Shown here piece by piece: positions 51,146-60,881 of a stretch of DNA of 64,000 bases (the first letter of the stretch is position 1; each line of letters opens with the position of its first letter). The stretch comes from Lysobacter sp. GTDB taxonomy: Bacteria > Pseudomonadota > Gammaproteobacteria > Xanthomonadales > Xanthomonadaceae. The notes under the pieces are model-generated. The model made no database searches. It was not told the DNA's origin and was given only the letters and a program-made list of their open reading frames with translations. Where the stretch lies: contig DAHUXS010000011.1 of assembly GCA_027306995.1 (NCBI GenBank), positions 62,001 through 126,000 of the forward strand, written 5' to 3'. Made by a program: the position numbers and the translations under genes.

Positions 51146-51987
51146 TGCGCATTCTCCTGACCGGCGCGACCAACCAGCTCGGACATGCCGCGTTGCCATT
51201 GCTGGCGAATGAGGGCGCAGAGGTGATCGCGTTGTCGCGGGATGCGCGTTCTGCACCAGCCGCTCGAATCGAATGGGTGCAGGGTGCGTTGCCCGACGCC
51301 ATGCCGGGCTTGCCGACACTCGACGCGATCGTCAGCTTCGGACCGCTCGATGGCCTGGCGGAATGGTTGTCGGCGCGGGTGGATGCGCCGGCATCGATCG
51401 TCGTCGCCACCAGTTCGATGAGTGCGGTAACTAAGCGCGATTCGGGCGTGCCCGAGGATCGCGCCGTCGCCGAGCGGCTGCTGCGCGGCGAAGCTGCGTT
51501 GCAGCGCGAGTGTGAGCGGCTCGGCATGCGCTGGACCCTCCTGCGGCCGACGATGATTTATGGTGTCGGCCTCGATCGCAACTTGACGCCGGTCGCGCGA
51601 CGCGCGCTGCGCTCGCGCGTGTTCCCGATGCCACCGGGTCGTGGACTGCGCCAGCCGGTGCATGCACAGGATGTCGCACAGGCCGCGTTGTCCGCTGTGC
51701 GAAACGAAGCCGCTTCTTCACGCATCATCGAACTCGGCGGCGGCGAACGCCTGCGCGTGGACGAGATGTTCCGTCGGGTGCGTGCCAGCCTCGAACGTTC
51801 GACATTCCCATTGGTGGTGCCTTCTGTCGTGTTGCCACTAACTTCGCACTTGCTGCCGCGCCTGCGTGGCGCCTTGTCGCGGCTCGACCAGGATCTCGTC
51901 GCCGACAATGCCGTTGCGATCGAGGTGCTAGGCGTGCAGCCGCGCCCGTTTCGTCCGACCATGGCGACATGGCAGGTGCAGTCATGA
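51145..51987 (+). CDS. NAD-dependent epimerase/dehydratase-like protein
   Basis: 280-residue extended SDR-like protein. The nucleotide-binding loop is GATNQLGHAALPLL at residue 7, and the active-site region has LRPTMIYGVGLDRN (a Tyr in the position of YxxxK, without a clear Lys). The end is proline-rich. Substrate is unknown. It is cotranslated with relA upstream and overlaps the first glycosyltransferase by ATGA, which suggests a nucleotide-sugar role. Confidence 0.8.
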   Translation: MRILLTGATNQLGHAALPLLANEGAEVIALSRDARSAPAARIEWVQGALPDAMPGLPTLDAIVSFGPLDGLAEWLSARVDAPASIVVATSSMSAVTKRDSGVPEDRAVAERLLRGEAALQRECERLGMRWTLLRPTMIYGVGLDRNLTPVARRALRSRVFPMPPGRGLRQPVHAQDVAQAALSAVRNEAASSRIIELGGGERLRVDEMFRRVRASLERSTFPLVVPSVVLPLTSHLLPRLRGALSRLDQDLVADNAVAIEVLGVQPRPFRPTMATWQVQS

Positions 51988-52952
51988 CCGGGATGAATGG
52001 TTTTCGTTGCGCAGTGGTGCTGTGCAGCTGGAACGGCGAGCGCTACCTGCCGCAGCAACTCGACAGCTTGCGCGCACAGACGCGGCGCATCGATCAATAC
52101 GTGCTGTCGGACGATGGCTCGACGGACGAGGGCTGGAGCTTGTTGCAGTCCTTCGCCCAGGAGCAACGCGCCGGTGGCGTCGATGTGGTGCTTCATCGCA
52201 ATGCCGAAGCCTCCGGCTACGTCCATCATTTCGAACAGGCATTGGCGCGTGCCGATGCCGATGTCTTGTTTACCTGCGACCAGGACGATGTCTGGCATCC
52301 CGAAAAGATCGCCGGGATGCTGGCTGCGTTCGCCGCCGATCCATCCCTGCTGGTCCTGCATTCCGACGCGCGACTGGTGGATGGGGCCGGCATGTCGACC
52401 GGACGCGGGCTGTTCGACGTGCTGGAAGTGACGCCCCGCGAGCTGGCGGCCATGCACCGCGGCGATGCCTTCGACGTGCTGCTGCGACGGAACATCGTCA
52501 CCGGCGCGACGATGGCCCTGCGTCGCGAAGTGCTGGCGCTGGCGACACCATTCGCGGCGCATTGGGCCCACGACGAATGGATGGCGATGATCGCGTCGAT
52601 GCATGGCCGCGTCGATACCATCGAACACCCCTTGATCGACTACCGCCAGCATGGCGGCAACCAGATTGGCGCGACGGAAAAATCGCCGTTGCAGCAGATC
52701 GGTATCGGTGTCTCGCGACGCGCCTATCAGGAACGCCAGGTCTTGCGGATGCGGGAACTGGAGCAGCGCGTGACGCCGGAAACCCGCGATGCAGTCGCCG
52801 ACCGCGCGCGCCATGCGGTCGCGCGTGCAGACACTCCCGCCTCGCCGGTTGCGCGCATCGTCCATGTCGGCCGCGAGTTCCTGCGCGGCGGCTACCACCG
52901 CTTCGGCTCCGGTCTGCGTTCCGCGGTTGCTGATCTCGTAGGGCTGGATTGA
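51984..52952 (+). CDS. Glycosyltransferase family 2
   Basis: 322-residue GT-A enzyme without a signal peptide. VVLCSWNGERYLPQQLDSLRA opens the sugar-nucleotide domain; the metal motif DQDD (TCDQDDVWHPEKI) and the acceptor region HDEWM follow. It is related to rhamnosyltransferases of surface polysaccharide clusters. ATG 51984 overlaps the upstream stop by 4 bp, and its stop overlaps the next glycosyltransferase (TGATG). Polysaccharide target not determinable. Confidence 0.88.
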   Translation: MTGMNGFRCAVVLCSWNGERYLPQQLDSLRAQTRRIDQYVLSDDGSTDEGWSLLQSFAQEQRAGGVDVVLHRNAEASGYVHHFEQALARADADVLFTCDQDDVWHPEKIAGMLAAFAADPSLLVLHSDARLVDGAGMSTGRGLFDVLEVTPRELAAMHRGDAFDVLLRRNIVTGATMALRREVLALATPFAAHWAHDEWMAMIASMHGRVDTIEHPLIDYRQHGGNQIGATEKSPLQQIGIGVSRRAYQERQVLRMRELEQRVTPETRDAVADRARHAVARADTPASPVARIVHVGREFLRGGYHRFGSGLRSAVADLVGLD

Positions 52953-53851
52953 TGGCGAACGCATCTTCCATCGCCGCCATCGTGGTGACCTATCGGCCCG
53001 ATATCGCTACCTTGGAAGCATTGGCCGAAGCCTTGCTCCCGCAGGTCGACCGCCTGTGGCTGGTCGACAACGCATCGACGAACGTCGAAGCGATCCGCGC
53101 GCTCGCGACGACACGCAGCATCAACATCATCGCCAATAACAGGAACCTCGGCGTGGGTGCTGCACTCAACCAGGGCATCGCAGCCGCGCGGGCAGCCGGC
53201 TGCACGGATGTCCTGCTGATGGACCAGGACAGCCTACCCGTCGGCGACATGGTGATCCGGCTCCGGAAAGCACTGGACTCCGGCGGCGATCGACTGGCGG
53301 CGGTCGGTCCCGCCCACGTCGATGCCCGCACCGGCGATGTGGCGCCGTTCGTGCGCATCGGCTTCCCGTTCAACCACAAGCTGCGGCCCGCACCGGGCGA
53401 AGTCGTCGACTGCGATTTCCTGATCACCTCGGGCTGCCTGATCCCGCTGCGTGCGATCGACGCGATCGGCGACATGGATGCCGGGCTGTTCATCGACAAT
53501 GTCGATCTCGAATGGTGCTTCCGCGCCAGGGCGCGCGGATACCGCCTGGCCGGAGTGGCCGACGCCGAGATGGAGCACCGGATTGGCGATCGCCTGCACT
53601 GGCGGCCGGGCGGGCGGGCGATCGTGCACGGGCCGACGCGGCTGTACACCATCATGCGCAACCGCGTGCTGCTGTACCGCCGGCCGGGGACACCGTGGCG
53701 CTGGATCGCCCAGGACGTCCCGCGCGCGATCCTGAAATTCCTCGGGTTTTCGCTGGTGGTGGCCCCCCGTGGCGCCAATCTGAAGGCGATGTGCCGCGGC
53801 TTGCGTGATGGACTGGTGGGCCGGGAAGGCCCTGACCCGGATGCGGGCTGA
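52952..53851 (+). CDS. Glycosyltransferase family 2, rhamnosyltransferase-like
   Basis: 299 residues: AIVVTYRPDIATLEALAEAL, WLVDNAS, NNRNLGVGAALNQGIAAARA, LLMDQDSLP (DxD), and GLFIDNVDLEWCFRARARGYR with the catalytic-site Asp/Glu, typical of bacterial rhamnosyltransferases. Second of a pair with the gene just upstream. ATG 52952 overlaps the stop of that gene. Confidence 0.88.
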   Translation: MANASSIAAIVVTYRPDIATLEALAEALLPQVDRLWLVDNASTNVEAIRALATTRSINIIANNRNLGVGAALNQGIAAARAAGCTDVLLMDQDSLPVGDMVIRLRKALDSGGDRLAAVGPAHVDARTGDVAPFVRIGFPFNHKLRPAPGEVVDCDFLITSGCLIPLRAIDAIGDMDAGLFIDNVDLEWCFRARARGYRLAGVADAEMEHRIGDRLHWRPGGRAIVHGPTRLYTIMRNRVLLYRRPGTPWRWIAQDVPRAILKFLGFSLVVAPRGANLKAMCRGLRDGLVGREGPDPDAG

Positions 53852-53914
53852 ATGCCGACGGCGTGGTGATGCCGTTCTGCTCTAGACTGCCCCTTTCCAA
53901 CTGCGGTTGCTTGC

Positions 53915-56338
53915 GTGGCGCGCATCGATAACGACGAAGAAGACGACGATCTCGAGTACGAGGACGGCAGCAGCGGCGAATCGCGCCCGTGGACACGACG
54001 GCTGATCAAGTTGTTCCTGGCCTGCCTCGGGATTGGCCTGGGATTCCTGATCCCGTACATGCTCTATCTGAACCATCAGGTCACGCTGCGCTTCGACCAG
54101 TTGCGCTGGCAGTTGCCGACGCGCGTCTACGCCCGCCCGTTGCAACTGCAGCCGGGGATCGCGCTGGACACCGCGACGCTCAAGACCGAGCTCGACGCGG
54201 CCGCGTACTACAACGACGGCATCGGCGACCGTCCCGGCACCTACGCGGTGAAGGGTGGTCATGCGCTGATTTCCAGCCGTGGCTTCGACGATATCGGCGG
54301 TCATATCGCGGGGCATCGCATCGACGTCACGCTGGGCGACGATCGCGTCGTCGCCGTCAGCGATCGCGATACCCGCAAGACCGTGGCGGCAACCCGTCTC
54401 GATCCCGCGCGCATCGCCACCCTCTACGGCCGTGCCCAGGAAGAGCGTCGCCTGGTCAGCCTCAACGAAGTACCGGAAAAGCTGGTCACCGGCCTGCAGG
54501 CGGTCGAGGACAAGAATTTCGCGCGCCACCACGGTGTCGATCCGCTCGGCATGATGCGTGCGGTCTGGGTGGCGTTGCGTTCCGGCGGCGAGAGCCGCCA
54601 GGGCGCCAGCACGCTGACGCAACAGCTCGCGCGCAGCGGCCTGCTCGGCATCGGCAAGGAAGTGACGCCAAGCCGCAAGCTCAACGAAATCCTCTACGCC
54701 ATCATCCTCGAGATGCGCTACGACAAGCGCACCATCCTCGAGACCTACCTCAACCAGGTCTATCTCGGGCAGCAGGGCTCGCAGGCGATCCACGGCATCG
54801 AATCGGCGTCGGAATTCTGGTTCGGACGCGACGTGCAATCGCTCAACAACGAGCAGATCGCGCTGATGATCGCCATCGTCCGCGGGCCGTCGTTCTACGA
54901 TCCGCGCCGCCATCCCGATCGCGCGCTGGCGCGTCGCGGCTTCGTGCTCGACAAGATGCGCGAAAGCAACATCCTGACCCAACAGGAATACGACGCCGCG
55001 ATGAAGGCGCCCCTAGGCGTGACGCCGGCACCCGGCAACGGGCCGCCGAATCGTTTCCCGGCCTATGTCGACCTCGTGCGCCGCCAGCTCGCCAGCGATT
55101 ACTCCAGCGATTCGCTGCAAGGCGCCGGCCTTTCGGTGATGACGGCGATGTCGCCGTCGGCACAGGCCTATGCCGAGGGTTCGGTCACCGCGACATTGGC
55201 CAAGATCGGTTCGCGCGGACGCCCGCCGTTGCAGGCAGGCCTCGTCGTCACCGATGTCCACAGCGGCGAAGTCGTCGCCGTGGTCGGTAGCCGCGATTTC
55301 CGCGAGCAGGGCTTCAACCGCGCGCTCGATGCGCAGCGGCCGATCGGTTCGCTGGTCAAGCCCTTCATGTACATGCTGGCGCTGGCGCAGCCGTCGAAGT
55401 GGTCGCTCGCGACGTATGTCGAGGATGTTCCGGCCCAGGTGGTGCTCGGCAACGGCAAGATCTGGAATCCGGACAATTCCGACGGCGTGAGCCACGGTAC
55501 GGTGCGGGTGATCGATGCGCTCGCGCATTCCTACAACCAGGCAACGGTGCGGATCGGCATGCAGGTCCAGCCCGAGCGCGTCAGCGAACTGCTCAAGGTG
55601 CTGGCCGGCCTTGATGTGAGCACGCAGCCGTCGGTGCTGCTCGGCGCCACCGACCAGAGCCCGTACGCGATGGCGCAGGCCTACCAGTTCCTCGCCAGCG
55701 ATGGCGAGATCCAGCCGTTGCGCGCGGTGCGTGGCGTGCTCGATCCGCAGGGCAAGGCGGTGAATCGTTACGACAAGAAGCCGGCGCCTGCGCAGTCCGG
55801 CGACTCCGTGGCTGCGCACCTGATCACGGTGGCGTTGCAGCGCGCAGTGAGTTCCGGCACCGGCCATCAGTTGATGACGGACGGTTTCGGTCGCCTCACG
55901 CCCGCCGGCAAGACCGGCACCAGCAACGACAGCCGCGACAGCTGGTTCGCCGGCTGGACGGGCGATCATCTCGCAGTGATCTGGGTCGGCAACGACCAGA
56001 ACCAGCCGACCGGGCTCTATGGCGCGACCGGCGCGATGCGCGTGTGGTCGGGCATCTTCCGCAAGTTGCCGACTTCGGCATTGACGGTGAAGAACAAGGG
56101 GCTCGACTGGCAGTGGGTCTCGGGATCGGGCAGCACTGATGCCAGTTGCCCGGGTGCGCAGCGCCTGCCGTTCGTGCAGGGCTATGCGCCGGGGTACCAG
56201 CCGTGCAGCGCGGCGCTGCCGAATCCCGACGAGACGATCGACGGCCAGACGGTCGATCCCAATGCGCCCGACGCCAACGGAACCACGCCGTCGCCTGACC
56301 AGAACACGCAGCCTTCGGATACGCCGCAGCACAATTGA
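53915..56338 (+). CDS. mrcB: Bifunctional penicillin-binding protein 1B
   Basis: 807-residue class A PBP. An acidic cytoplasmic tail precedes one membrane helix (about 29-53), a UB2H-like region, and the GT51 domain with catalytic E198 (QAVEDKNFARHHG) and RQGASTLTQQLAR. The transpeptidase has S479 in IGSLVKP, SYNQ, and K666 in GKTGTSND. The tail is rich in Pro, Asp and Thr. GTG 53915 is the only plausible start; the 63-bp gap before it has no obvious ribosome site. Followed by the helicase gene with a 2-bp gap. Confidence 0.95.
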   Translation: MARIDNDEEDDDLEYEDGSSGESRPWTRRLIKLFLACLGIGLGFLIPYMLYLNHQVTLRFDQLRWQLPTRVYARPLQLQPGIALDTATLKTELDAAAYYNDGIGDRPGTYAVKGGHALISSRGFDDIGGHIAGHRIDVTLGDDRVVAVSDRDTRKTVAATRLDPARIATLYGRAQEERRLVSLNEVPEKLVTGLQAVEDKNFARHHGVDPLGMMRAVWVALRSGGESRQGASTLTQQLARSGLLGIGKEVTPSRKLNEILYAIILEMRYDKRTILETYLNQVYLGQQGSQAIHGIESASEFWFGRDVQSLNNEQIALMIAIVRGPSFYDPRRHPDRALARRGFVLDKMRESNILTQQEYDAAMKAPLGVTPAPGNGPPNRFPAYVDLVRRQLASDYSSDSLQGAGLSVMTAMSPSAQAYAEGSVTATLAKIGSRGRPPLQAGLVVTDVHSGEVVAVVGSRDFREQGFNRALDAQRPIGSLVKPFMYMLALAQPSKWSLATYVEDVPAQVVLGNGKIWNPDNSDGVSHGTVRVIDALAHSYNQATVRIGMQVQPERVSELLKVLAGLDVSTQPSVLLGATDQSPYAMAQAYQFLASDGEIQPLRAVRGVLDPQGKAVNRYDKKPAPAQSGDSVAAHLITVALQRAVSSGTGHQLMTDGFGRLTPAGKTGTSNDSRDSWFAGWTGDHLAVIWVGNDQNQPTGLYGATGAMRVWSGIFRKLPTSALTVKNKGLDWQWVSGSGSTDASCPGAQRLPFVQGYAPGYQPCSAALPNPDETIDGQTVDPNAPDANGTTPSPDQNTQPSDTPQHN

Positions 56339-56340
56339 CG

Positions 56341-58290
56341 ATGGATGGGCAACGCGGAATGGAGATGAGCGCGCTCGCGCAGGCGGTCGATGCGGCGCTC
56401 GGCGAGGGTGGTGCGCTGGCGACGGCATTGCCGGCGTTCGCGACGCGACCGGCGCAGCAACGGCTGGCGGTGGCGATCGCGCACGCGATCGAGCATCGCA
56501 ACGAACTGCTGGCGGAAGCCGGCACCGGCACCGGCAAGACCTATGCCTACCTGGTGCCGTTGCTGATTTCGAAGCGCAAGGCCATCGTCTCGACCGGCAC
56601 CCGTGCGCTGCAGGACCAGCTCTACCACCGCGACCTGCCGCGCGTTCGCGATGCACTCGGCATCGGCGTCAAGACCGCATTGCTGAAAGGGCGCGCCAAC
56701 TATCTCTGCCGCTACCGGTTGGAACAGGCCAAGGGCGAACCGCGTTTCACTTCGCGCGAACAGGTCGCGCAGTTCCAGCGCATCGTCACCTGGGGAGGTC
56801 GCACCAAGATGGGCGATATCGCCGAGCTTGACGGTCTTGCCGACGACAGCCCCTTGTTGCCCCTGGTGACCAGTACCGCCGACAACTGCCTTGGCAACGA
56901 ATGCCCGTTCTGGTCGGAATGCTTCGTGGTGCAGGCGCGCCAGCGCGCGCAGTCCGCCGACATCGTGGTGGTCAATCATCACCTGCTGCTCGCCGATCTC
57001 GCCCTCAAGCAGGAAGGCTTCGGCGAAATCCTGCCCGGCGCCGAAACCTTCGTGGTCGACGAGGCCCACCAGTTGTCGGAACTCGCCGCGTTGTTCTTCG
57101 GCGAAGGACTGGGTGCGCGCCAGATCGTCGAGCTCGCGCGCGATTGCATCACCGAGGCCAGGGATGTCGCCGCCGCGATTCCGGTGGTTGAACCGCCGGC
57201 GCAGCAGGTCGAACGCCTGGCCCGCGACCTGCGCGCCGCGTTCGAGAACGCGCCACCGCGCGGGACCCGCCAGCGCGCATTGGCGATCGCTGAGGTCGAA
57301 GACGGTTTCATCGATCTGCTGGCCGCGCTGCAAGCCTTGCGCAAGGCGCTGGAAGGCGTGCGCGAATCCTCTCCGGGGCTTGATGCCTGCCACGCCCGTG
57401 CCGGCGATGCCGTCACCAAGCTCGAACGCTGGCTCGATGTCGCCGTCGACGACAGCGACGACGTCTGCTGGTACGAGCTGACGCCACGTGGTTTTCGCAT
57501 CCAGCGCACGCCGCTCGATGTTTCCGGACCGCTGCGCCAGCATCGCGAGCAGTCGAAGGCGGCGTGGATCTTCACCTCTGCCACGCTTGCGGTGGGCGGT
57601 GAATTCCTCCACGCCAGCAAGCGCCTCGGCCTGTGGGAACCGGAAACGGTGCTCGAACCAAGCCCGTTCGACTGGCAGTCCAATTCCTTGCTGTATCTGC
57701 CGAAAGGATTGCCCGAGCCTTCCGATCGCGGCTTCACCGCCGCGGTGGTCGATGCGGTGCGGCCGGTCCTCGAGGCATCGAAGGGCCGCGCTTTCCTGTT
57801 GTTCGCTTCGCACCGCGCCCTGCGCGAAGCCGCCGAATTGCTGCGCGATGCGCCGTGGCCGCTGTTCGTGCAAGGGCAGGCGCCGCGCGGACAGCTGCTG
57901 GAACGTTTCCGCGCCTCCGGCAACGGCGTGCTGCTCGGCACCGCCAGTTTCCGCGAAGGCGTCGACGTGGTCGGCGATGCCTTGAGCGTGGTGGTGATGG
58001 ACAAACTACCGTTCGCCGCGCCCGACGATCCAGTGTTCGAGGCACGGCTGGATGCGATTCGCCGCGCCGGCGGGGTGCCGTTCCGCGACGAGCAATTGCC
58101 GCAAGCGGTGATCGCGCTGAAGCAGGGCGTCGGTCGCCTGATCCGCAGCGAGCGCGACCGCGGCGTGCTGGTGCTGTGCGATCCGCGCCTGACCAACAAG
58201 AGCTACGGCAAGATCTTCCTGGATTCGCTGCCGCCGATCCCGCGCAGCCGCGACATCGACGACGTACATGCCTTCTTTGCGGATAATTGA
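56341..58290 (+). CDS. DinG/YoaA-type ATP-dependent DNA helicase
   Basis: 649-residue superfamily 2 helicase of the XPD/DinG group. Walker A AGTGTGKTYAYL is near 62, the iron-sulfur cluster Cys are in NYLCRYR, NCLGNECPFWSECF, and the DEAH box is VVDEAHQL. FTSATL and the motif VI KQGVGRLIRSERDRG follow. It unwinds damaged or structured DNA. ATG 56341 is 2 bp after the mrcB stop; ATG 56359 or 56365 are alternatives within 8 residues. YoaA versus DinG cannot be separated from sequence alone. Confidence 0.92.
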   Translation: MDGQRGMEMSALAQAVDAALGEGGALATALPAFATRPAQQRLAVAIAHAIEHRNELLAEAGTGTGKTYAYLVPLLISKRKAIVSTGTRALQDQLYHRDLPRVRDALGIGVKTALLKGRANYLCRYRLEQAKGEPRFTSREQVAQFQRIVTWGGRTKMGDIAELDGLADDSPLLPLVTSTADNCLGNECPFWSECFVVQARQRAQSADIVVVNHHLLLADLALKQEGFGEILPGAETFVVDEAHQLSELAALFFGEGLGARQIVELARDCITEARDVAAAIPVVEPPAQQVERLARDLRAAFENAPPRGTRQRALAIAEVEDGFIDLLAALQALRKALEGVRESSPGLDACHARAGDAVTKLERWLDVAVDDSDDVCWYELTPRGFRIQRTPLDVSGPLRQHREQSKAAWIFTSATLAVGGEFLHASKRLGLWEPETVLEPSPFDWQSNSLLYLPKGLPEPSDRGFTAAVVDAVRPVLEASKGRAFLLFASHRALREAAELLRDAPWPLFVQGQAPRGQLLERFRASGNGVLLGTASFREGVDVVGDALSVVVMDKLPFAAPDDPVFEARLDAIRRAGGVPFRDEQLPQAVIALKQGVGRLIRSERDRGVLVLCDPRLTNKSYGKIFLDSLPPIPRSRDIDDVHAFFADN

Positions 58291-58293
58291 GCG

Positions 58294-59004
58294 ATGAAAC
58301 TGCTCGCCATCGAAACCGCCACGGAAGCCTGCTCGGTCGCGCTATGGAGCGACGGCGAAGTGCGCGAGCGCTTCGAGATCGCGCCGCGTCGCCACGCCGA
58401 ACTGACATTGCCGTGGTGCAATGCACTGTTGGCCGAAGCGGGAATCTCCCGCGCGCAGCTCGACGCGATCGCGGTCGGACGCGGCCCCGGCGCCTTCACC
58501 GGCGTGCGCCTCGCCATCGCCATCGCCCAGGGCATCGCGCTGGGGCTGGATCGACCGCTGGTGCCACTGTCGACATTGCAGGTGCTGGCAGCCGGCGCGA
58601 ATGCCGGAGAAGGTGATCGCGTGCTCGCCGCCATCGACGCGCGCATGCACGAAGTCTATTGGGCGGGTTATCGCCTGCACGACAACGTGCTTGAGGAAAT
58701 TTCCCCGGAACGTGTCGTTGCACCTGCGCAGGTGACGATCGAAGGCGATGGCTGGCATGGCCTCGGTACCGGTTTTTCCGCCAGCGAATCGGAACTGGCA
58801 ACGCGATTGGCGCCGCAACTGGCGACGATCGATGCATCGGCGCTGCCGCATGCCGCCGATCTCGCGCGATTAGCCGCGGCTGCCTTTGCACGCGGTGTCG
58901 CGGTGTCGCCCGATCTGGTCGAGCCTGCCTATCTGCGCAACAACGTCGCGCTCACCCTCGTCGAACAACAGGCCGCACGCGCCCACAAGGATGCTTCGCG
59001 ATGA
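58294..59004 (+). CDS. tsaB: tRNA threonylcarbamoyladenosine protein TsaB
   Basis: 236-residue actin-like ATPase-fold protein, partner of TsaD in making t6A37 of tRNA. The opening KLLAIETATEACSVALW, the loop GRGPGAFTGVRLAIAIAQG and VLAAIDARMHEVYWA are typical. It begins 3 bp after the helicase stop and overlaps the next gene by ATGA. Confidence 0.95.
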   Translation: MKLLAIETATEACSVALWSDGEVRERFEIAPRRHAELTLPWCNALLAEAGISRAQLDAIAVGRGPGAFTGVRLAIAIAQGIALGLDRPLVPLSTLQVLAAGANAGEGDRVLAAIDARMHEVYWAGYRLHDNVLEEISPERVVAPAQVTIEGDGWHGLGTGFSASESELATRLAPQLATIDASALPHAADLARLAAAAFARGVAVSPDLVEPAYLRNNVALTLVEQQAARAHKDASR

Positions 59005-60149
59005 GCGCACGCTGGAAGCGTGTTTGCTTCGGGCTTGCAGCGATCATTTGCGGTGCCGCACAGGCCGATGAACCCGGCAAGGTCTGGCAGGGCACGCTCG
59101 GCCCGAACGAAGTCGTGGTCAAGATCAATGCGCCTGCCAAGGGCAGCGCCAATCTCGAAGGCCGGTATTTCTATCGTCGCCATCGCATGGATATCCAACT
59201 GCAAGGCAAGGCATCCGCGGATGGGTGGATCACGTTGCAGGAAGGCCTGCGTGATGACGAGCCGCATCCCGGCTGGAAGATGCAGATCCCGGCGCGGGAT
59301 CGCTGGGATGGCGAATGGATCGGGCCGAAGGGCAAGCGGTTGCCGATCCATCTGCGCAGCCTTGCATCAAGCTCGACCGTGAGCGCGCGCGAACCAGGCC
59401 TGCAGGCGCTGCGTGGCGACATCGATCGCTACGAATGGCTGCGCATGGCCGATCTCACCCTGCAGAAAAAGAAGCTGCAGCAGGTCGATGGCTACAGCCT
59501 GCAATGGTTCCACCAGCCCGAAAGCGGCATCGACCTGTTCGAAGTGGTTTCCGGTTATCCCGAGGCGCAACTCCAGCGCATCAACCGGACGCTGCGCATG
59601 AATCTGTGGGACTGGGTCGGCAACTATTACGACTGCATCTCTGGTGCGCGGGACGGCCAGGGCGAGTACGAGACCACCACCACGTTGCGCCACGTCAGTC
59701 CGAAAATCCTCAGCGTCAGCCTGTTCAGCAGCTACTACTGTGGTGGCGCGCATCCCGACTTCAGCGATGGGCCGATCAACATCGATCCGCGCGATGGCCG
59801 CGAGCTCGATCTCGACGACGTGCTCTGGCTGGGTCCGGGCAAGGCGTTGCACGAGGCGAAGGGCAATGCGTGGAACCAGGCGTGGTCTGACTATCGCAGC
59901 AAGCGCTTCGCGCCGTGGGCGGTCGCCCAGCTCAAGGCCGCCTATCCGTCCGAGTTCCGCACGGGCGAAGACGAATGCAACTACGACGATCCCGAAGTCT
60001 GGCAATTCGCGAACTGGTATGCGACGCCGAAGGGGATCCACATCTCGGCCTATTTCGCTCGCGTTGCCCGCAGCTGCGACGATCCGGACTGGGCGATCCT
60101 GCCGTGGAAGGCCGTCGATGCGCATCCCGGCGCCGTCCGCATCCATTGA
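59001..60149 (+). CDS. Exported protein with RsiV/DUF3298-like C-terminal domain
   Basis: 382 residues with a signal peptide (MSARWKRVCFGLAAIICGAA then QADEP). The mature N-terminal part is not recognised. The C-terminal half has ISVSLFSSYYCGGAHPDFSD, INIDPRDGRELDLDDVLW and a Cys pair in CNYDD..CDDPDW, a pattern of the DUF3298/RsiV family of periplasmic proteins that often bind peptidoglycan or lysozyme. A role as envelope-sensing protein is inference. It overlaps tsaB by 4 bp, and lepB follows 86 bp later. Confidence 0.75.
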   Translation: MSARWKRVCFGLAAIICGAAQADEPGKVWQGTLGPNEVVVKINAPAKGSANLEGRYFYRRHRMDIQLQGKASADGWITLQEGLRDDEPHPGWKMQIPARDRWDGEWIGPKGKRLPIHLRSLASSSTVSAREPGLQALRGDIDRYEWLRMADLTLQKKKLQQVDGYSLQWFHQPESGIDLFEVVSGYPEAQLQRINRTLRMNLWDWVGNYYDCISGARDGQGEYETTTTLRHVSPKILSVSLFSSYYCGGAHPDFSDGPINIDPRDGRELDLDDVLWLGPGKALHEAKGNAWNQAWSDYRSKRFAPWAVAQLKAAYPSEFRTGEDECNYDDPEVWQFANWYATPKGIHISAYFARVARSCDDPDWAILPWKAVDAHPGAVRIH

Positions 60150-60235
60150 ATGAATCGCCGCCGCCCCGGTTGATCTGACTTCCGGCACATGCCGGCACGC
60201 GGCATCGGCGCGAGCCTGTGCCCGGAAAGTTCGGG

Positions 60236-60871
60236 ATGGAGTTTCAAATGGATCGTCCACAGGACAGGAAAGCACCGAAGCACCCGTGGTGGCATTGGCG
60301 CGGCGAATGGGCGCGCACCGCCGCCGTGCTGCTGCTGCTCGGTGTGTTTCGCGCCTCGTTCGCCAATCACTACGTGGTGCCGAGCGGCTCGATGCAGCCA
60401 ACGCTCGAGCCCGGAGATCGCGTGTTGGTCGACATGCGCGCGCATGGTTGGCGCGTCCCCCTGACCACCTGGCACCTCACCCGCGGCCAACCGGTGCAGC
60501 GCGGCGAAGTCGTGATCTTCGATTCGCCGCGCGATGGCGTGCGGCTGATCAAGCGCGTGGTCGCGGTCGGTGGCGACACAGTGGAAGTACACGATGGCCA
60601 TTTGCGCATCAATGGCCAGTGGCTGTCGAACGGGCAGGGCACCGAGGAGCGGTTTGGCGCGCATGCGGTCACGCTCGATCTTGATGATGGCGGCGGCCCC
60701 GATGTCGCGCCGATGCGGATTCCGCAGGGACAGTTGCTGATGATGGGCGACCATCGTGGCAATAGCCTCGATGGGCGATTCTTCGGGCTGGTGCCGGAAG
60801 GCAAGGTCTACGGGCGCGCCACCGCGGTGTTCTGGCGCAGCGGCGAAGCGTTTACCTGGAAATCGCTTTAG
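60236..60871 (+). CDS. lepB: Signal peptidase I
   Basis: 211-residue S26 peptidase. One membrane helix (about 28-42) precedes the nucleophile S52 in VVPSGSMQPTL, the general base K106 in RLIKRVVAVGGD, and MGDHRGNSLDGRFFG. It cleaves signal peptides at the outer face of the inner membrane. It is short for gammaproteobacterial LepB (one TM rather than two) and is not next to lepA, so a second copy elsewhere is likely. Start could be ATG 60236 or 60248; GTG 60218 is less likely. Confidence 0.93.
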   Translation: MEFQMDRPQDRKAPKHPWWHWRGEWARTAAVLLLLGVFRASFANHYVVPSGSMQPTLEPGDRVLVDMRAHGWRVPLTTWHLTRGQPVQRGEVVIFDSPRDGVRLIKRVVAVGGDTVEVHDGHLRINGQWLSNGQGTEERFGAHAVTLDLDDGGGPDVAPMRIPQGQLLMMGDHRGNSLDGRFFGLVPEGKVYGRATAVFWRSGEAFTWKSL

Positions 60872-60881
60872 AAGCCGCGCT

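Noticed and set aside
56182-57873. A 563-codon minus-strand frame across mrcB and the helicase gene
   Set aside because: Antisense to both proteins and without any family match.
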